This document shows, piece by piece, positions 21,701 through 30,906 of a stretch of DNA of 35,400 nt (positions within the stretch are counted from its first letter, which is position 1; each line of letters opens with the position of its first letter). Below the pieces are notes generated by a model. It was not told where the DNA came from. It did no database searches and saw only the letters and a list, made by a program, of their open reading frames with translations. The DNA is from Gnetum montanum (Eukaryota > Streptophyta > Gnetopsida > Gnetales > Gnetaceae), in NCBI GenBank assembly GCA_015680685.1, contig MNCI01017520.1:1-35400 (forward strand), in the 5' to 3' direction. The translations under genes were made by a program, and so were the position numbers.

Positions 21701-23210
21701 AGAAGAGTCTCCTTTGAATAAAAAAGACACTGGTCTCTCAAAAGGAAAGGCACCAACGCATGAAGAAGAGGCTCGTACAAACTTGGCAAGGACTTTTGCC
21801 AAGGCAGTCGTCATTGTCTTGCACCAGCAAGAAGGGAGACTACAATCGGACGCTGGTGAGTTCGGCAATGTGTCTGCCTTGTCATAGCCCATTTCGGCCA
21901 TTGCTAATATGTTTAGTTATGTAACAAGCATCACTATTGATGCTGTAGGACCCCCTCTGACTCGTGTGGAACCATGGGCCGAGATCCCTAATAAGTTTAT
22001 GTTTATGCAAGGAATCGTCGATGACATGATCAACCACCTTCAGCAGGTGGACCCTGACGTGGGTAAGTAGTAGTGTTAGGTGCTCTCATACTGCTATGCT
22101 AGAATTTCTTGAGCTTGCTAATCTTTCTACGCTAATGAGATTGCTATGCTCTTTGTGTCATGGTAGCCTCTTGGCTCAAATGGGACCCTGCACGGCCTTT
22201 GAAAGTTGGTGTTGTGCCTACATTCCCGCCTAAAGTCACCGAGATTTCTTGTCGTGCATACGACGAGGCTTGCAAATGCACTTTGCACTCGGCACGCTCC
22301 TTATGGGAGTATAAGCGTGTCAACAAGGACCTGTGGAAGCAGGTCCAAAAATCTGAGCAAAAGGAGGCCAACCTGAGTGTCAAGGTGGAGGATCTCATGT
22401 CAAGGAACGAGTTCCTCATAGCCCATGACACTAATAATGAGGACTGGTGCACACCTGTGATAGATTACGCCAGATTTTGGATAGTTGTGCATCAGAACAT
22501 TGAAGCCACCCACGAAATAATAGAACAGTGGATGCAAATGGACTTGTTAGCCCAGAAGTGTCAGGATTTGAAAGATTTCAGCACCAAGGTTTACGAATGG
22601 GGGCAGTCCCAGAAAAATAATAAACATATGTATAAGCTGGAACATGCCACCACTCGTAAATTGTACAGGGACGCTGCTATGGAGGAGTTTATGTATAAAG
22701 CATTCGTAAATGCCATTAACACTTCTGAGGCCTATGCCAAGTTCAAAGAGTAGGTAAAGGTTACGGAATCACCTAACTAGAAAGTGGACCTTCCCACAGG
22801 AGAGACTACAACCGTCTCCTTTTCTCTAGGGCCACCAAGGTGGACAATCGTCGAAAGGGAGAGAGCTGCTGTGGATGCTGAACCAAGCAACAAGCGTTGG
22901 GTGGACATCACAGCAGAGGAGGTTTGGCGCCACCTCGGGCTCAGTTTAGACCAGATACCCTTCAAGATGGATGCAGGCCCTTCTTAGGTTAGTTGCTTTC
23001 TACTATATTAATGCTTATGCTCTGTTGTAGCTTGCATGCGTTGCTTTAGCTGACTACTTCATCCCTACGATGCAGGCTCCAGATAAGTGCATAGGGCTCA
23101 TAGAGGGAAGGAATGAAGAATTATTAGAGGACAATGCAGGGGGAGGTGATGCAAAAGGAAATGATGCAAAAACGAATGGCGAAGATGATGCGAATAGACA
23201 CAACCCATGA
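18755..23210 (+). pseudogene. Six-exon antisense gene inside the retrotransposon, unknown product
   Basis: I do not recognise the product, about 1150 residues. Exons: 18755-18876, 19424 to about 20190, 20332-21380, 21507-22062, 22167-22987 and 23076-23210. Donors are GTAGGC, GTTCTA, GTAAAC, GTAAGT and GTTAGT; acceptors end in TAG or CAG. Phases agree at junctions 1-2 (2+1), 3-4 (0), 4-5 (1+2) and 5-6 (0); junction 2-3 does not fit and exon 2 has a frame change near 19870. Exon 1 is basic (APKKERTYLALTKVEEVKK). Exon 3 is the best preserved, with QINDxLFADLFGVPANGI (x is a TAG) and ACYNWAGFLCKGLQTEI. Exon 4 starts with an acidic run (EEEEEKEGDKE). Exon 5 is helical and charged (KSEQKEANLSVKVEDLM), probably coiled coil. 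Exon 6 is Asp/Asn/Gly-rich. Eleven of twelve in-frame stops are TAG. The gene lies opposite to the element, between protease and RT. Confidence 0.8.
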
Positions 23211-23285
23211 CAACATGGGATTTTTTTGAAGTTTTGAATTTTTGTAAAAAATTTTGCAAACATTGTCCAATAGGGAAAAGTTTTG

Positions 23286-23291
23286 AATAAA
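23286..23291 (+). terminator. Polyadenylation signal of the antisense gene
   Basis: AATAAA stands 76 bases after the stop codon at 23208-23210, in a T-rich 3' region. With the TATA-like box it completes a gene-like unit. Confidence 0.5.
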
Positions 23292-23382
23292 GGAAAGAAT
23301 TTCATAATAGAAGTTGATTCTACATTAACTTGTGCATTGTCTACATGCTACGTTTTGGTGTAAAATTTTCATGCTTTCATGT

Positions 23383-23466
23383 GCTAGTTTTAGGTCATTT
23401 TGGGCCATAGTTAGTTTTAGGCCATTTCGGGCCTTCGCGTAGCATAGTTTTAGGCCATTTCGGGCC
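23383..23466. repeat. Hairpin-repeat array 3
   Basis: Three units have a TAGTTTTA box followed by GGTC-ATTTTG-GGCC, GGCC-ATTTCG-GGCC and GGCC-ATTTCG-GGCC. The GGCC stems are two-sided changes from the GGTC/GACC form. The array lies between the poly(A) signal of the antisense gene and the protease on the other strand. Confidence 0.8.
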
Positions 23467-23908
23467 ACTATGTAGGCATTCCAAAATGATGGTACATTAA
23501 CAAAGCAAAAGGTGGTGAATGTACAAGGGATGGCGACTGGGCAGGAAGTAGTGGGGTTGCTACGCTATGCGTAGCTGCTTCTTGACCCATCATGGGTTAC
23601 GCTGGACGTAAGGCCGAGGTGTTTTGCCAGGGCTGCATTTAGATAATTGTCACCTGCTTGGAAAGGCAACTCAACCCACGTGCTTTTTTTTTGGTAATCG
23701 GTTTGCTAAGCCAATTCTCCCGCTGGATAATTAATGTGTGCGTAAGCAGGCACTTCATTCTCAGAGGTTATGACCTCTAAGCCCTGCTCCATGTCTATGT
23801 TATTGATTGCCTGCGCTACTACCTTGTCACCATGGATCACCACCTCCCTGCATGCGTATGGTAGGTGGATTTCCTAATGAATGGGTGAAGAGACAACCCT
23901 AAGTTGTG
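23467..23908 (-). pseudogene. Sequence after the protease, decayed
   Basis: On the minus strand the protease frame resumes after a one-base slip near 23915 and can be followed through WLAQLRVVSSPIH and EIHLPYA to about 23700, matching the outer element (WLAQLRAISSPIHQEIHLPY). After that nothing is recognisable. Confidence 0.6.
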
Positions 23909-24847
23909 CTAACCATGATCTCCCAAGATCAAGTTAAAACTGGGCATTTCTTCGACCACGATGAACGTCGCGTTTCTGGGGAACTGGTCCCCTACCACGA
24001 AATCTATGTGAACTGTGCCTTTCACCATGACCCACACCCCATTGAACAACCTCAGGCATGATGTTGTTGTGGGTTTGATCTGGTCGACCAAGCCCAACTT
24101 GTCCATAATAGGGAAAGGGATGACGTTCGTGGCAGTCCCATCATCAACGTGTACCCTTCGGATCTGGTGTTGGCCGACCTGAATTGTGATGAATAGAGGT
24201 GCTATAATTACTTGACGCCTCTCAGGATCTTCCCTAATGGAGTTGTTGAAATTCAGTTGAGACAGCTCTAGTTTTGTAGGTGTGGAGGGGAGCATGACCA
24301 AGTGGATTGCTTCCTCTTCTACTGGCATGTCTTCATTGACTAGAATCACTGTCAACATGCGGATCAAAGCCTCACGATGTGGGATAGACGTCATGATTAG
24401 TTCGTACAAGCTCAGTGTAGTGTTTTTCTATTTTAGAGCTTGCTTAACCTGAGTGAGGGCATCCAAGAGGTCTTGGCCACCCCCTTGTTTAATGCTTTCC
24501 TCCTCTTCTATTCGTCCCAGAAGACAAATTTCCCAAGGAGGGGCGACTTCAGATCTAGGTTCAGACCCTTTTTGGCAGGGCGGTGTGGACTGTACAGTTA
24601 TGGCGACGTCCTTCTTTGGTGACGAGGGTGTAGACGCAGGGGGTGGAGATGTAGGCTTGGAAATACCTTGGGCGGTGCTTCCTCTTGATGTCTCACTTAC
24701 GAAATGTACTTCCCATTTTTTAGGACAAGAAGGTTGTTCAGATATCTTGCACAGGGTGGGGGCTGTCGAATGGATCGACCCCGTGATGATAAATGGAGCT
24801 AATGGTGTTAGCGGGCGGAGTCGCGTGGCTTCGCTAACAGGAGGCAT
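23909..24847 (-). pseudogene. pro: gag C-terminus and aspartic protease (inner element)
   Basis: The retroviral-type protease cleaves the polyprotein. The active-site block is RRVHVDDGTATNVIPF, with DDG where many families have DTG or DSG; the outer element has the same DDG, so this is a family trait. The C-terminal block FNLILG is the usual end of the fold. The part before it (24847-24428) is Pro/Ser-rich and ends LTQVKQALK, then a TAG (24428-24430) where the outer element has Gln (CAA) in LKQKNMTLSLYDL. The fold breaks off at 23909 by a one-base slip just after FNLILGDHG. Confidence 0.85.
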
Positions 24848-24859
24848 GGGGGTGGATGC

Positions 24860-27363
24860 CTGTGGAAGTACTCTTAGGACAAATGGCTGTTGCGAGCTTC
24901 AGCCAGCCACTGGTGGTGTTGGTGCACTACACTGAGGCACACAGACCATGAATGGCTGCTGGGGTGGCTTAGGATCACTATCAATACCGACGACGTTGAT
25001 GATGTAACCGGCATTGTCGGTGTTGAGGTGGTTTATGTAGACATGCATAAATTGGTTCTTAGGGCGTACTGGGTTGCTTTCATCCAATACCAGTTTTCAC
25101 TGATCGATCAACCTCTAGATGTCATCCTGCAATGCCAGACAGTAATCTGTATTGTGACCACACAGTTGGTGATAGTCACAAAAACTTGTCCAGCTTGAAA
25201 CCCTTAGGAACTGGGGGCTCATTGGGCAGGGCCAAAGAGGGGTTCCTAAGGAGCTTGCAGTAGCGTTGATGTCTCCTGATTTCTTCTTCCGACATTTGCT
25301 TATGTTGGATGTGCCCAGCTACCAATAGCTGCTTCAGGAGTTCCGAAGGCTTGAGAGGTAGTGGGGTGTACTATGAGCGATCTTTACACTCAAAGTTTGG
25401 TTTGGGTTGTGCAGATGTCTCAAGCGCGGGTACTGGAGGTTGCAGGGTATTGCCCTGCTTGGGCATGGGGTTAACGGTAGGTACGGTCAATTTTCTGTTG
25501 TTTTTGTTACCATTGTTACTAGGTTTGGGCTTACCCTCGGTCGCCATAGCGGCCACTGTGGTTGTTGGGGCCTTACCCTTGTCCTTCTTTGTGAAGGTGT
25601 TTTTGCAAGTGATGTAGGCTGGGTCTTTACTTGCCTCGGCTGCATCCTGTGTACTCTTAGTCTAAGCGAAGGCTTGACTAAGAGTGCGAGGGGCAAGGTA
25701 GTACAGTTTAGATTTAATAAAGTCATTCATTGCACCCTTAAAGACAGCCAGCAAGTGGGCCTTCGCGATGGGCTCGCGGATTTTGTTAAGGGTTGCGCTC
25801 CAACGCTGGATGAACTTTTGGACTGGTTCCAAAGGATCCTACTTCACACTCATCAACTAGTCCAGCATGGTTTCTGCCTTCAAGTTATACTTGAAGCATA
25901 TCACAAACTGGGTTAGAAGCTCCTCTAGAGTTGAAATGGATGAAGCTACCAATCTAGGGCTTTCTCGACTAGGGACATAGCAAAGACACGAATAATCATG
26001 TGTGGACATTGTTGCAACAAGAGGGATTCAGATCTAAAGGTAACAAGATGTGCATTGGGATCTCCCTCCCCATCGTACTTTGTGAAGTGGGGGAGGGACA
26101 TCCTTGGGGGTAATGTCAGAGTAAGGATTGTAGGGATGATGGGGTCATCTTGGTAAAAGTCCATGACTTGTACCATGTCAAACCCAACATCTTTGAGGCA
26201 TTTTATTTCCTTGGTGAGGGTTTGGATAAGCTGGAATGCTTGGTCCAAACCTTGCGACATTGTGGATGGTTGGGGAACTACTACGGTAGCTCCCATTTGT
26301 GGAATGGCGGGGATGGAAATGTGACCCATCAGCGGTACCATTGGGGTAGCCCCCGTGAATGGTGCTGCTTGCGCTATCCACCACTTGGCAGGTGGTGTTG
26401 TTGGAGCAGCAACCATGGTTTGAGCTGCCGGATAGACCGCTTGTGTCACCAGTGAAACAGACCATACCCCATGTTGGGTTGTACCGTTTGTGGGGTTTGG
26501 TAGGTCTGAGGGCAAACATAATGAGACATCTGCGATGATTGTGGAATAGGCGAAGAAGTGAATGGGGTCCATCATGTGGATGGGCCTGGACCCACCGTGG
26601 TGAGTGGAACTGATTTGAACGTAGGAATTGAAATGGAAGTTGCGTACGATTGTGAATTAGGTACAGTATGAGTATACGGAATGGTAGCCATGATCGATGT
26701 GTGATGCGCTATAGGAATGGGCTGATGAATGGTTTGCGAAGGCATAGTTGCTGCAAATGAAATAGGGGAATAAGGGTGCTGATACGTCAAGAAGGTGACA
26801 TGGCTACCCATTGCGGTTGTGACTATAGGCTGCAGGAGCGTAGGCGTGATTGCAAAGGGAGCGGTGACAGACAATGAATTGGCCTAGAAGGACTAGGTAG
26901 GAGGGACAGGAAAGGGATTGGTTTGACCTTCCTCGTCAGATTGGGAATTGAGTTCCTCCTGTCCATCCTAGAAGGCATCATCTTGGTTAGACGTTGTGTC
27001 CAGTTGCTCCCTAAGCCTAGCCAATTGGATTAGTTGGTCTAAAAGCCTTTGATTTGCCTATGTCAAAGGGATGGAAGCATCGAGAGTGGGAACAAACTCC
27101 TTCTTGTCGCAGTAAGCGAACTCAAAGCTATGTTTGCCCTCGAATTCATGTACATCCAAAGGTAGATTTGCCTAAACCTTTGCATAGAGGAAGTTATAGT
27201 GCTCATGTTGCTGGGCCAAGCCTTCAGGTCCCCGATTTCGGATCCTGAGGGATCAACATGTTTCCAGCATTGGGTTCAGCGGTTGTTCGGCACCAGTGAT
27301 GCCTTGAACCGTGATGGGAACCTCAACGTTGAAGGTGTTAGCAGTGGTAGTTGCAGAAGTCAT
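24860..27363 (-). pseudogene. gag: gag of inner element
   Basis: Likely start ATG at 27363 (MTSATTTANTFNVEV), about 450 bases inside the 5' LTR. A Pro/Thr/Ile-rich N-terminal part reaches to 26572. The capsid core is 26150-25650 (LPHFTKYDGEGDPNAHLV, later FIQRWSATLNKI), the standard retrotrans_gag order. A basic, Gly/Asn-rich linker (KPKPSNNGNKNNRK) follows. A nucleocapsid finger FCDYHQLCGHNTDYC lies near 25130-25190 in another frame. At least two frame changes and about ten stops break the gene. Most stops I checked are TAG, such as AKV-stop-ANLPL, PLT-stop-ANQRL and VK-stop-DPLEP. The product would assemble the particle in the cytoplasm. Confidence 0.85.
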
Positions 27364-27451
27364 TATTACTAAGCTAGGTAGTTTTGCAAATGGGAAAAGC
27401 AAAGAAAATAGAAAGCTAAACATGTTTGCGAATGAGAAGAGGAAAGAAGTT

Positions 27452-27785
27452 GGCAAGCAATCAAAAAGGGCTTTATGTCTTGCCGGGCTCCCGAGGAATC
27501 GTCAAAGCAACTGATTTGTACCACACGATGCGTAAATAACTGCAAAAGGGTGTCACGTTTAAGCTAGTGCGTGATAGGGTACAAAACACATGCAAGACTA
27601 CCATAAAAATAGGCAAGTCAACTGGAAATCGAAGGCTTTATGTCCTGTAGGGTTCCCGAGGAATCGTTGAGATGACCGATCTACACCGCACGACGTGTAA
27701 ACAACCATAGACGGGTGTTAAGTTTACGCTAATGCATATTAGGGTGTAAAAGGCTTACAGGACTACCGTGACACGTGAAAAAGGC
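27452..27785. repeat. Tandem duplication in the element leader
   Basis: The unit at 27452-27611 is repeated, with changes, at 27612-27785. Both contain GGCTTTATGTC, CCCGAGGAATCGT, CACGAYGYGTAAA and a closing AGGGT-ACTACC segment. It lies between the primer-binding site and the gag start, the region that often carries the RNA packaging and dimer signals. Confidence 0.8.
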
Positions 27786-27793
27786 GACAAAAG

Positions 27794-27812
27794 CACCGTC
27801 CTTCAAGCGCCA
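27794..27812 (-). other. Candidate primer-binding site of inner element
   Basis: The minus strand reads TGGCGCTTGAAGGACGGTG, starting six bases inside the LTR. TGG start and place fit a primer-binding site. I could not assign the tRNA with confidence. Confidence 0.45.
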
Positions 27813-28457
27813 GAAAACTGTAGTGACTGAAAAGGTTGGCAGTTGGAAAACACTGAGGGGTCGTCGGCCATTGACAGTCTTAACCCTGTTTCCGTGAGAG
27901 GGATGTGCTGGATGGAATGGAAATGGGGTGCCTTGAACGGTCTGGTCGATCAAATAGGGACTTAGTTGGTGTTAATATAACCTTTTGTAACCAGATAATT
28001 TGAAAAATGAAACTAATAGCGCGAAGTAATGCTCAAATGTAAAAGAGACAGAAAATAGTGTAAAATGCAATAATAAGCAGGAGACAAAGTAGAATGTAGT
28101 TAGAAAAATGCACCGCTTTGAAGCTAAGACTTTGCTTTGTCAAGATGGATACAATTGATTGCACAATGCTAAGAAGTGCAAAGATCCCGAGAGTAACCAA
28201 GACGTGTAGAGAAAGATGGCTGTGTGCTTGAACACAGACTCAGTCATTAAGAATGTCAAGTGCTACCAAGGTGGTAGAAAAGAGCAGAACAAAATGGCAA
28301 CTAAGAGTGCTAACTGTTTGCAATGTCAAACAGAAAGCTTACAATGCTCCAAGTTGCAATGCTAACTTTTTGCTTGTCAGCCAACAAAATTGTTAGCCAA
28401 CCATATTATTTTTTGAAAACTTGAACCTGGGGACCCTTCGAGCGTTGCTCATTGGGG

Positions 28458-28467
28458 TATTTATAGG
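28458..28467 (-). promoter_or_regulatory. LTR TATA box (inner, 5' LTR)
   Basis: CCTATAAATA on the minus strand. In this LTR it would drive the genomic RNA of the inner element. Confidence 0.65.
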
Positions 28468-28659
28468 ACCGAGGGCATGCAAAAGATGTTGTTTGGACGC
28501 CACATGCCTTGGGCTTATGCTGACTTGTCTATGCTGCACGTGCCTGCATGATCGTTGGGTGAGTCTGCCATGCCATAATTACAAGCCTACCACATTGTAA
28601 TTGCGCAGTTAGAGAAATAATGCGATTAGGTGGAGTGCATTGATGTAGTGTAGCTACTC

Positions 28660-29185
28660 ACCACGCTTTGGTATGCTTTGTAGCGTAGCATGTTTGGTGT
28701 GGCGTATCATTTTGTTACGCTATGCTACGCTACGTAGCATAGCGTAGCTGCCGATTTGAAGCAAAAAATTTACGTTGTGTCCTGCTGCATGCATTGGAAA
28801 CCTTTGAAGCGCACTGACTATTTGTTGCATTTTTGCTACACTATGCTATGCTACGTAGCATATCATAGCGTAGAAGCTATCCTTAGTTGTAAAAAACATT
28901 GTCAATCTGCAAACCTTGCCTTTTGCACTACGAAGCTTACTGATCCCGCCCTTCGAGATGCCTTCTGTCACTTTCACAGAATTGCTACTCCTCGCTGTGC
29001 CATGTAGCTTAGTGTAGTGTAGCAGTAAACATGATGGAAGGAGGCATTGCTGAAGGACTTGAAGTCGGGCGAAGGGACTGATCGTCCAATTTTTTCTATG
29101 CTGCGTAGCATAGCGTAGCGTAGCATTTCGCTTCTGCAAACGTCTTCTGAAGTCTGCTACGCTACATAGCATGGTGTAGCGTAGC
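28660..29185. repeat. TACG/TAGC palindromic segments in U3
   Basis: The best block, 28721-28748, reads CTATGCTACGCTACG and then its approximate mirror TAGCATAGCGTAGC, a near-perfect inverted repeat of about 28 bases. Other blocks are near 28840-28875, 29000-29025 and 29098-29185. Confidence 0.75.
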
Positions 29186-29463
29186 AAAAATCATTGACTT
29201 AGAAAACTTGTTGAAGCGTTTTGTGCATTCTAAGCACTGCCAACAATTCCACGCACCGCTCCTAAGTGTGTTGTTGGTTGGATGAACTACTCAAGTGGGC
29301 AGGCTGGAGAGTTCGTTTAGGCTGTTGACACCTAGCGTAGAAAACTTGCTGAACTGGACAGTTTGAACATCAAAGCGTCCATCTCCTGAAGAACTACCGT
29401 AACGCTGCATAAATTGCAAAGACTTGGTGAAGCAAGCGTGCCTTCAAATTTTGGGGTGTTTCA

Positions 29464-29468
29464 CTAGG
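29464..29468. repeat. Target site duplication of inner element, right (ctagg)
   Basis: An exact copy of 11873-11877, directly after the CA end of the 5' LTR. Confidence 0.95.
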
Positions 29469-30073
29469 CTTTGACTATGCAACAGAGGCGTCCGACAGGA
29501 TGAATTGTGTTACATCAACCATGGGTTCAATGGTTGATATGAAGAAAATGCCATGTGTGTCACAGTGCGTATGCATCAGAGGAGTGTGAAATCATGAGTA
29601 TGGGGAGGATGAAAGGATATTGGGATGAGGAAATGGATGTGCAGAGGCTGTAATAGGGATGAGGGGGATGTGCACTCTTGAGTGGCTTAACTAGTCCAAT
29701 TATGCACATCAAAACAATGTGGTGACTTGCCGCCGCAATGAGATGCACCTTTGCACGACCATCTCAAAGGCTTTATCTTGCAAACACAACTCAGAGAGGA
29801 CAAGAAAATTGCAAAACATCAAATGCAAGTGTAAATGCCAAATGTGAAGATGCCGCAGGTGCAAAACTATGAAGACACTGCAAATGTGTCGAATGTTGTG
29901 CTAGTCACAAGTGCTCGGGAAGCCAATGAAAGTGCCAGGGTGATGATGCTGCAAGTGTTCTAAATGCTACACTAATGGAAAGTGCTCCAAAAGAATCACC
30001 AAGATGGTGGGAGGTGATGATGCTATAAGTGCTCCCAAGGCAATGGAAAATGTTTGGATCAGATCAACTACTT
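29469..30073 (-). mobile_element. Outer element internal region, non-coding
   Basis: This continues the outer element beyond the nested insertion. GGATGAATTGTGTTACATC near 29497 resembles the inner element at 13825-13850, the region just before its polypurine tract. A short hydrophobic frame (29560-29748) has no recognisable family. RT and integrase are absent. Confidence 0.6.
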
Positions 30074-30289
30074 GCCAATTTAAAGTCCTGGCAGACTGTG
30101 AACCCAGTTTAAGGTCCTGGCAAACCATGATGTGCTAGTTTATAGTCCTAGTAGACTGTTGGATGCTAGTTTAATGTCGTAGTGGACAATGGATGTTGTG
30201 CCAGTTTAATGTCATGACCCAAGGACGAGTTGTGCCAGTTTATAATCATAGCAGACTATTTGTGCCAGTTTATAGTCATAGTGGACTGG
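30074..30289. repeat. Hairpin-repeat array 4 (30-bp period)
   Basis: Seven units have GCCAGTTTA or GCTAGTTTA boxes about 30 bases apart. Stems include AGTC-CTGGCA-GACT, AGTC-CTAGTA-GACT, TGTC-GTAGTG-GACA and AGTC-ATAGTG-GACT. These are closest to array 1 at the integrase end of the inner element. Confidence 0.85.
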
Positions 30290-30447
30290 TGCTTACCTTG
30301 CTTGTATAAGGTTTGATGCTGCACGTGTAGTAATGCTGTGTGCCTACAAGATCCCGCAAAAATCAACTAAAAAGAAAGCAACATCAAGAAACACCTGTCA
30401 TAAACAAGGTTAAAATGGATAAATGAAAGGAAAGCAATGCAAAAAGT

Positions 30448-30500
30448 GATAGTTTTAGACCATTTCAGGTCATGGGCTAGTTTAAGGCCTTTTTGGGCCA
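30448..30500. repeat. Hairpin-repeat array 5
   Basis: Two units: TAGTTTTA then GACC-ATTTCA-GGTC, and GCTAGTTTAA then GGCC-TTTTTG-GGCC. It lies about 400 bases past the outer protease, the same place as array 3 relative to the inner protease. Confidence 0.8.
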
Positions 30501-30906
30501 TGTGTTTTTCTAGTTTCATGTGTTATAGTTTTTTTTATGTTTTCAGATGTAATGCATAACCTAAGTGGGTGGATGCATAAACAAAGTAAAACAAATATGT
30601 GAACAAAATGAAATGCCTGATCTAAGTAAGTAGGCAAAATGTAAATGCGTAGGCTAGTGTGATGTAAATGAAAGTAAAAAATGCATGGGAAGTGAAGGCA
30701 GAGGGTAAGCAAGTGCTTAATGTGTTTTTGGCCAAGGCAAAGTCTTGATTATGTAGTTTCTTCCTAACCAGGCATGGATTAGGGAGCGTGCAAGGCTTAG
30801 GATCCTTTGGGAAGCTATTGGCTTCAACCACTTGTTTGGGTGTGTTAGCCTTAGGTGCTACGTTGGTTGTCATAGGTGTACCACCAAGAAACTCTTCTTC
30901 TAAAAC

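Larger units (their letters stand above)
11878..29463 (-). mobile_element. Inner Tat/Ogre-like Ty3/gypsy retrotransposon, 17.6 kb
   Basis: This full-length insertion has LTRs of 1668 and 1645 bp and a perfect CTAGG target duplication. In element orientation the order is 5' LTR, leader, gag, protease, a 6-kb spacer with an antisense multi-exon gene, RT, RNase H, second RNase H, integrase, a 217-codon ORF, polypurine tract and 3' LTR. A second, archaeal-type RNase H is a mark of the Tat lineage, and separation of gag-protease from RT by a spacer or intron is known from Ogre elements of that lineage. The LTRs differ at roughly one base in ten over a 390-base stretch aligned by eye (from 12061 against about 28000), so the insertion is old. 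All protein genes carry stops. Confidence 0.9.
27819..29463 (-). repeat. 5' LTR of inner element
   Basis: Starts TGTAGTGACTGAAAA and ends GGGGTGTTTCA. It aligns along its whole length with 11878-13545. TATA box at 28458-28467. A small duplication of TTAGCCAAC near 28381-28405 is absent from the sister LTR. Confidence 0.95.

Noticed and set aside
18755-23210. Reading the antisense gene with TAG as a sense codon
   Set aside because: Neighbouring pol and LINE genes use ordinary codes and are broken too; CAG to TAG by deamination explains the pattern.
24453-24935. 160-codon plus frame
   Set aside because: Lies opposite gag-protease, which has clear motifs and homology to the outer element.
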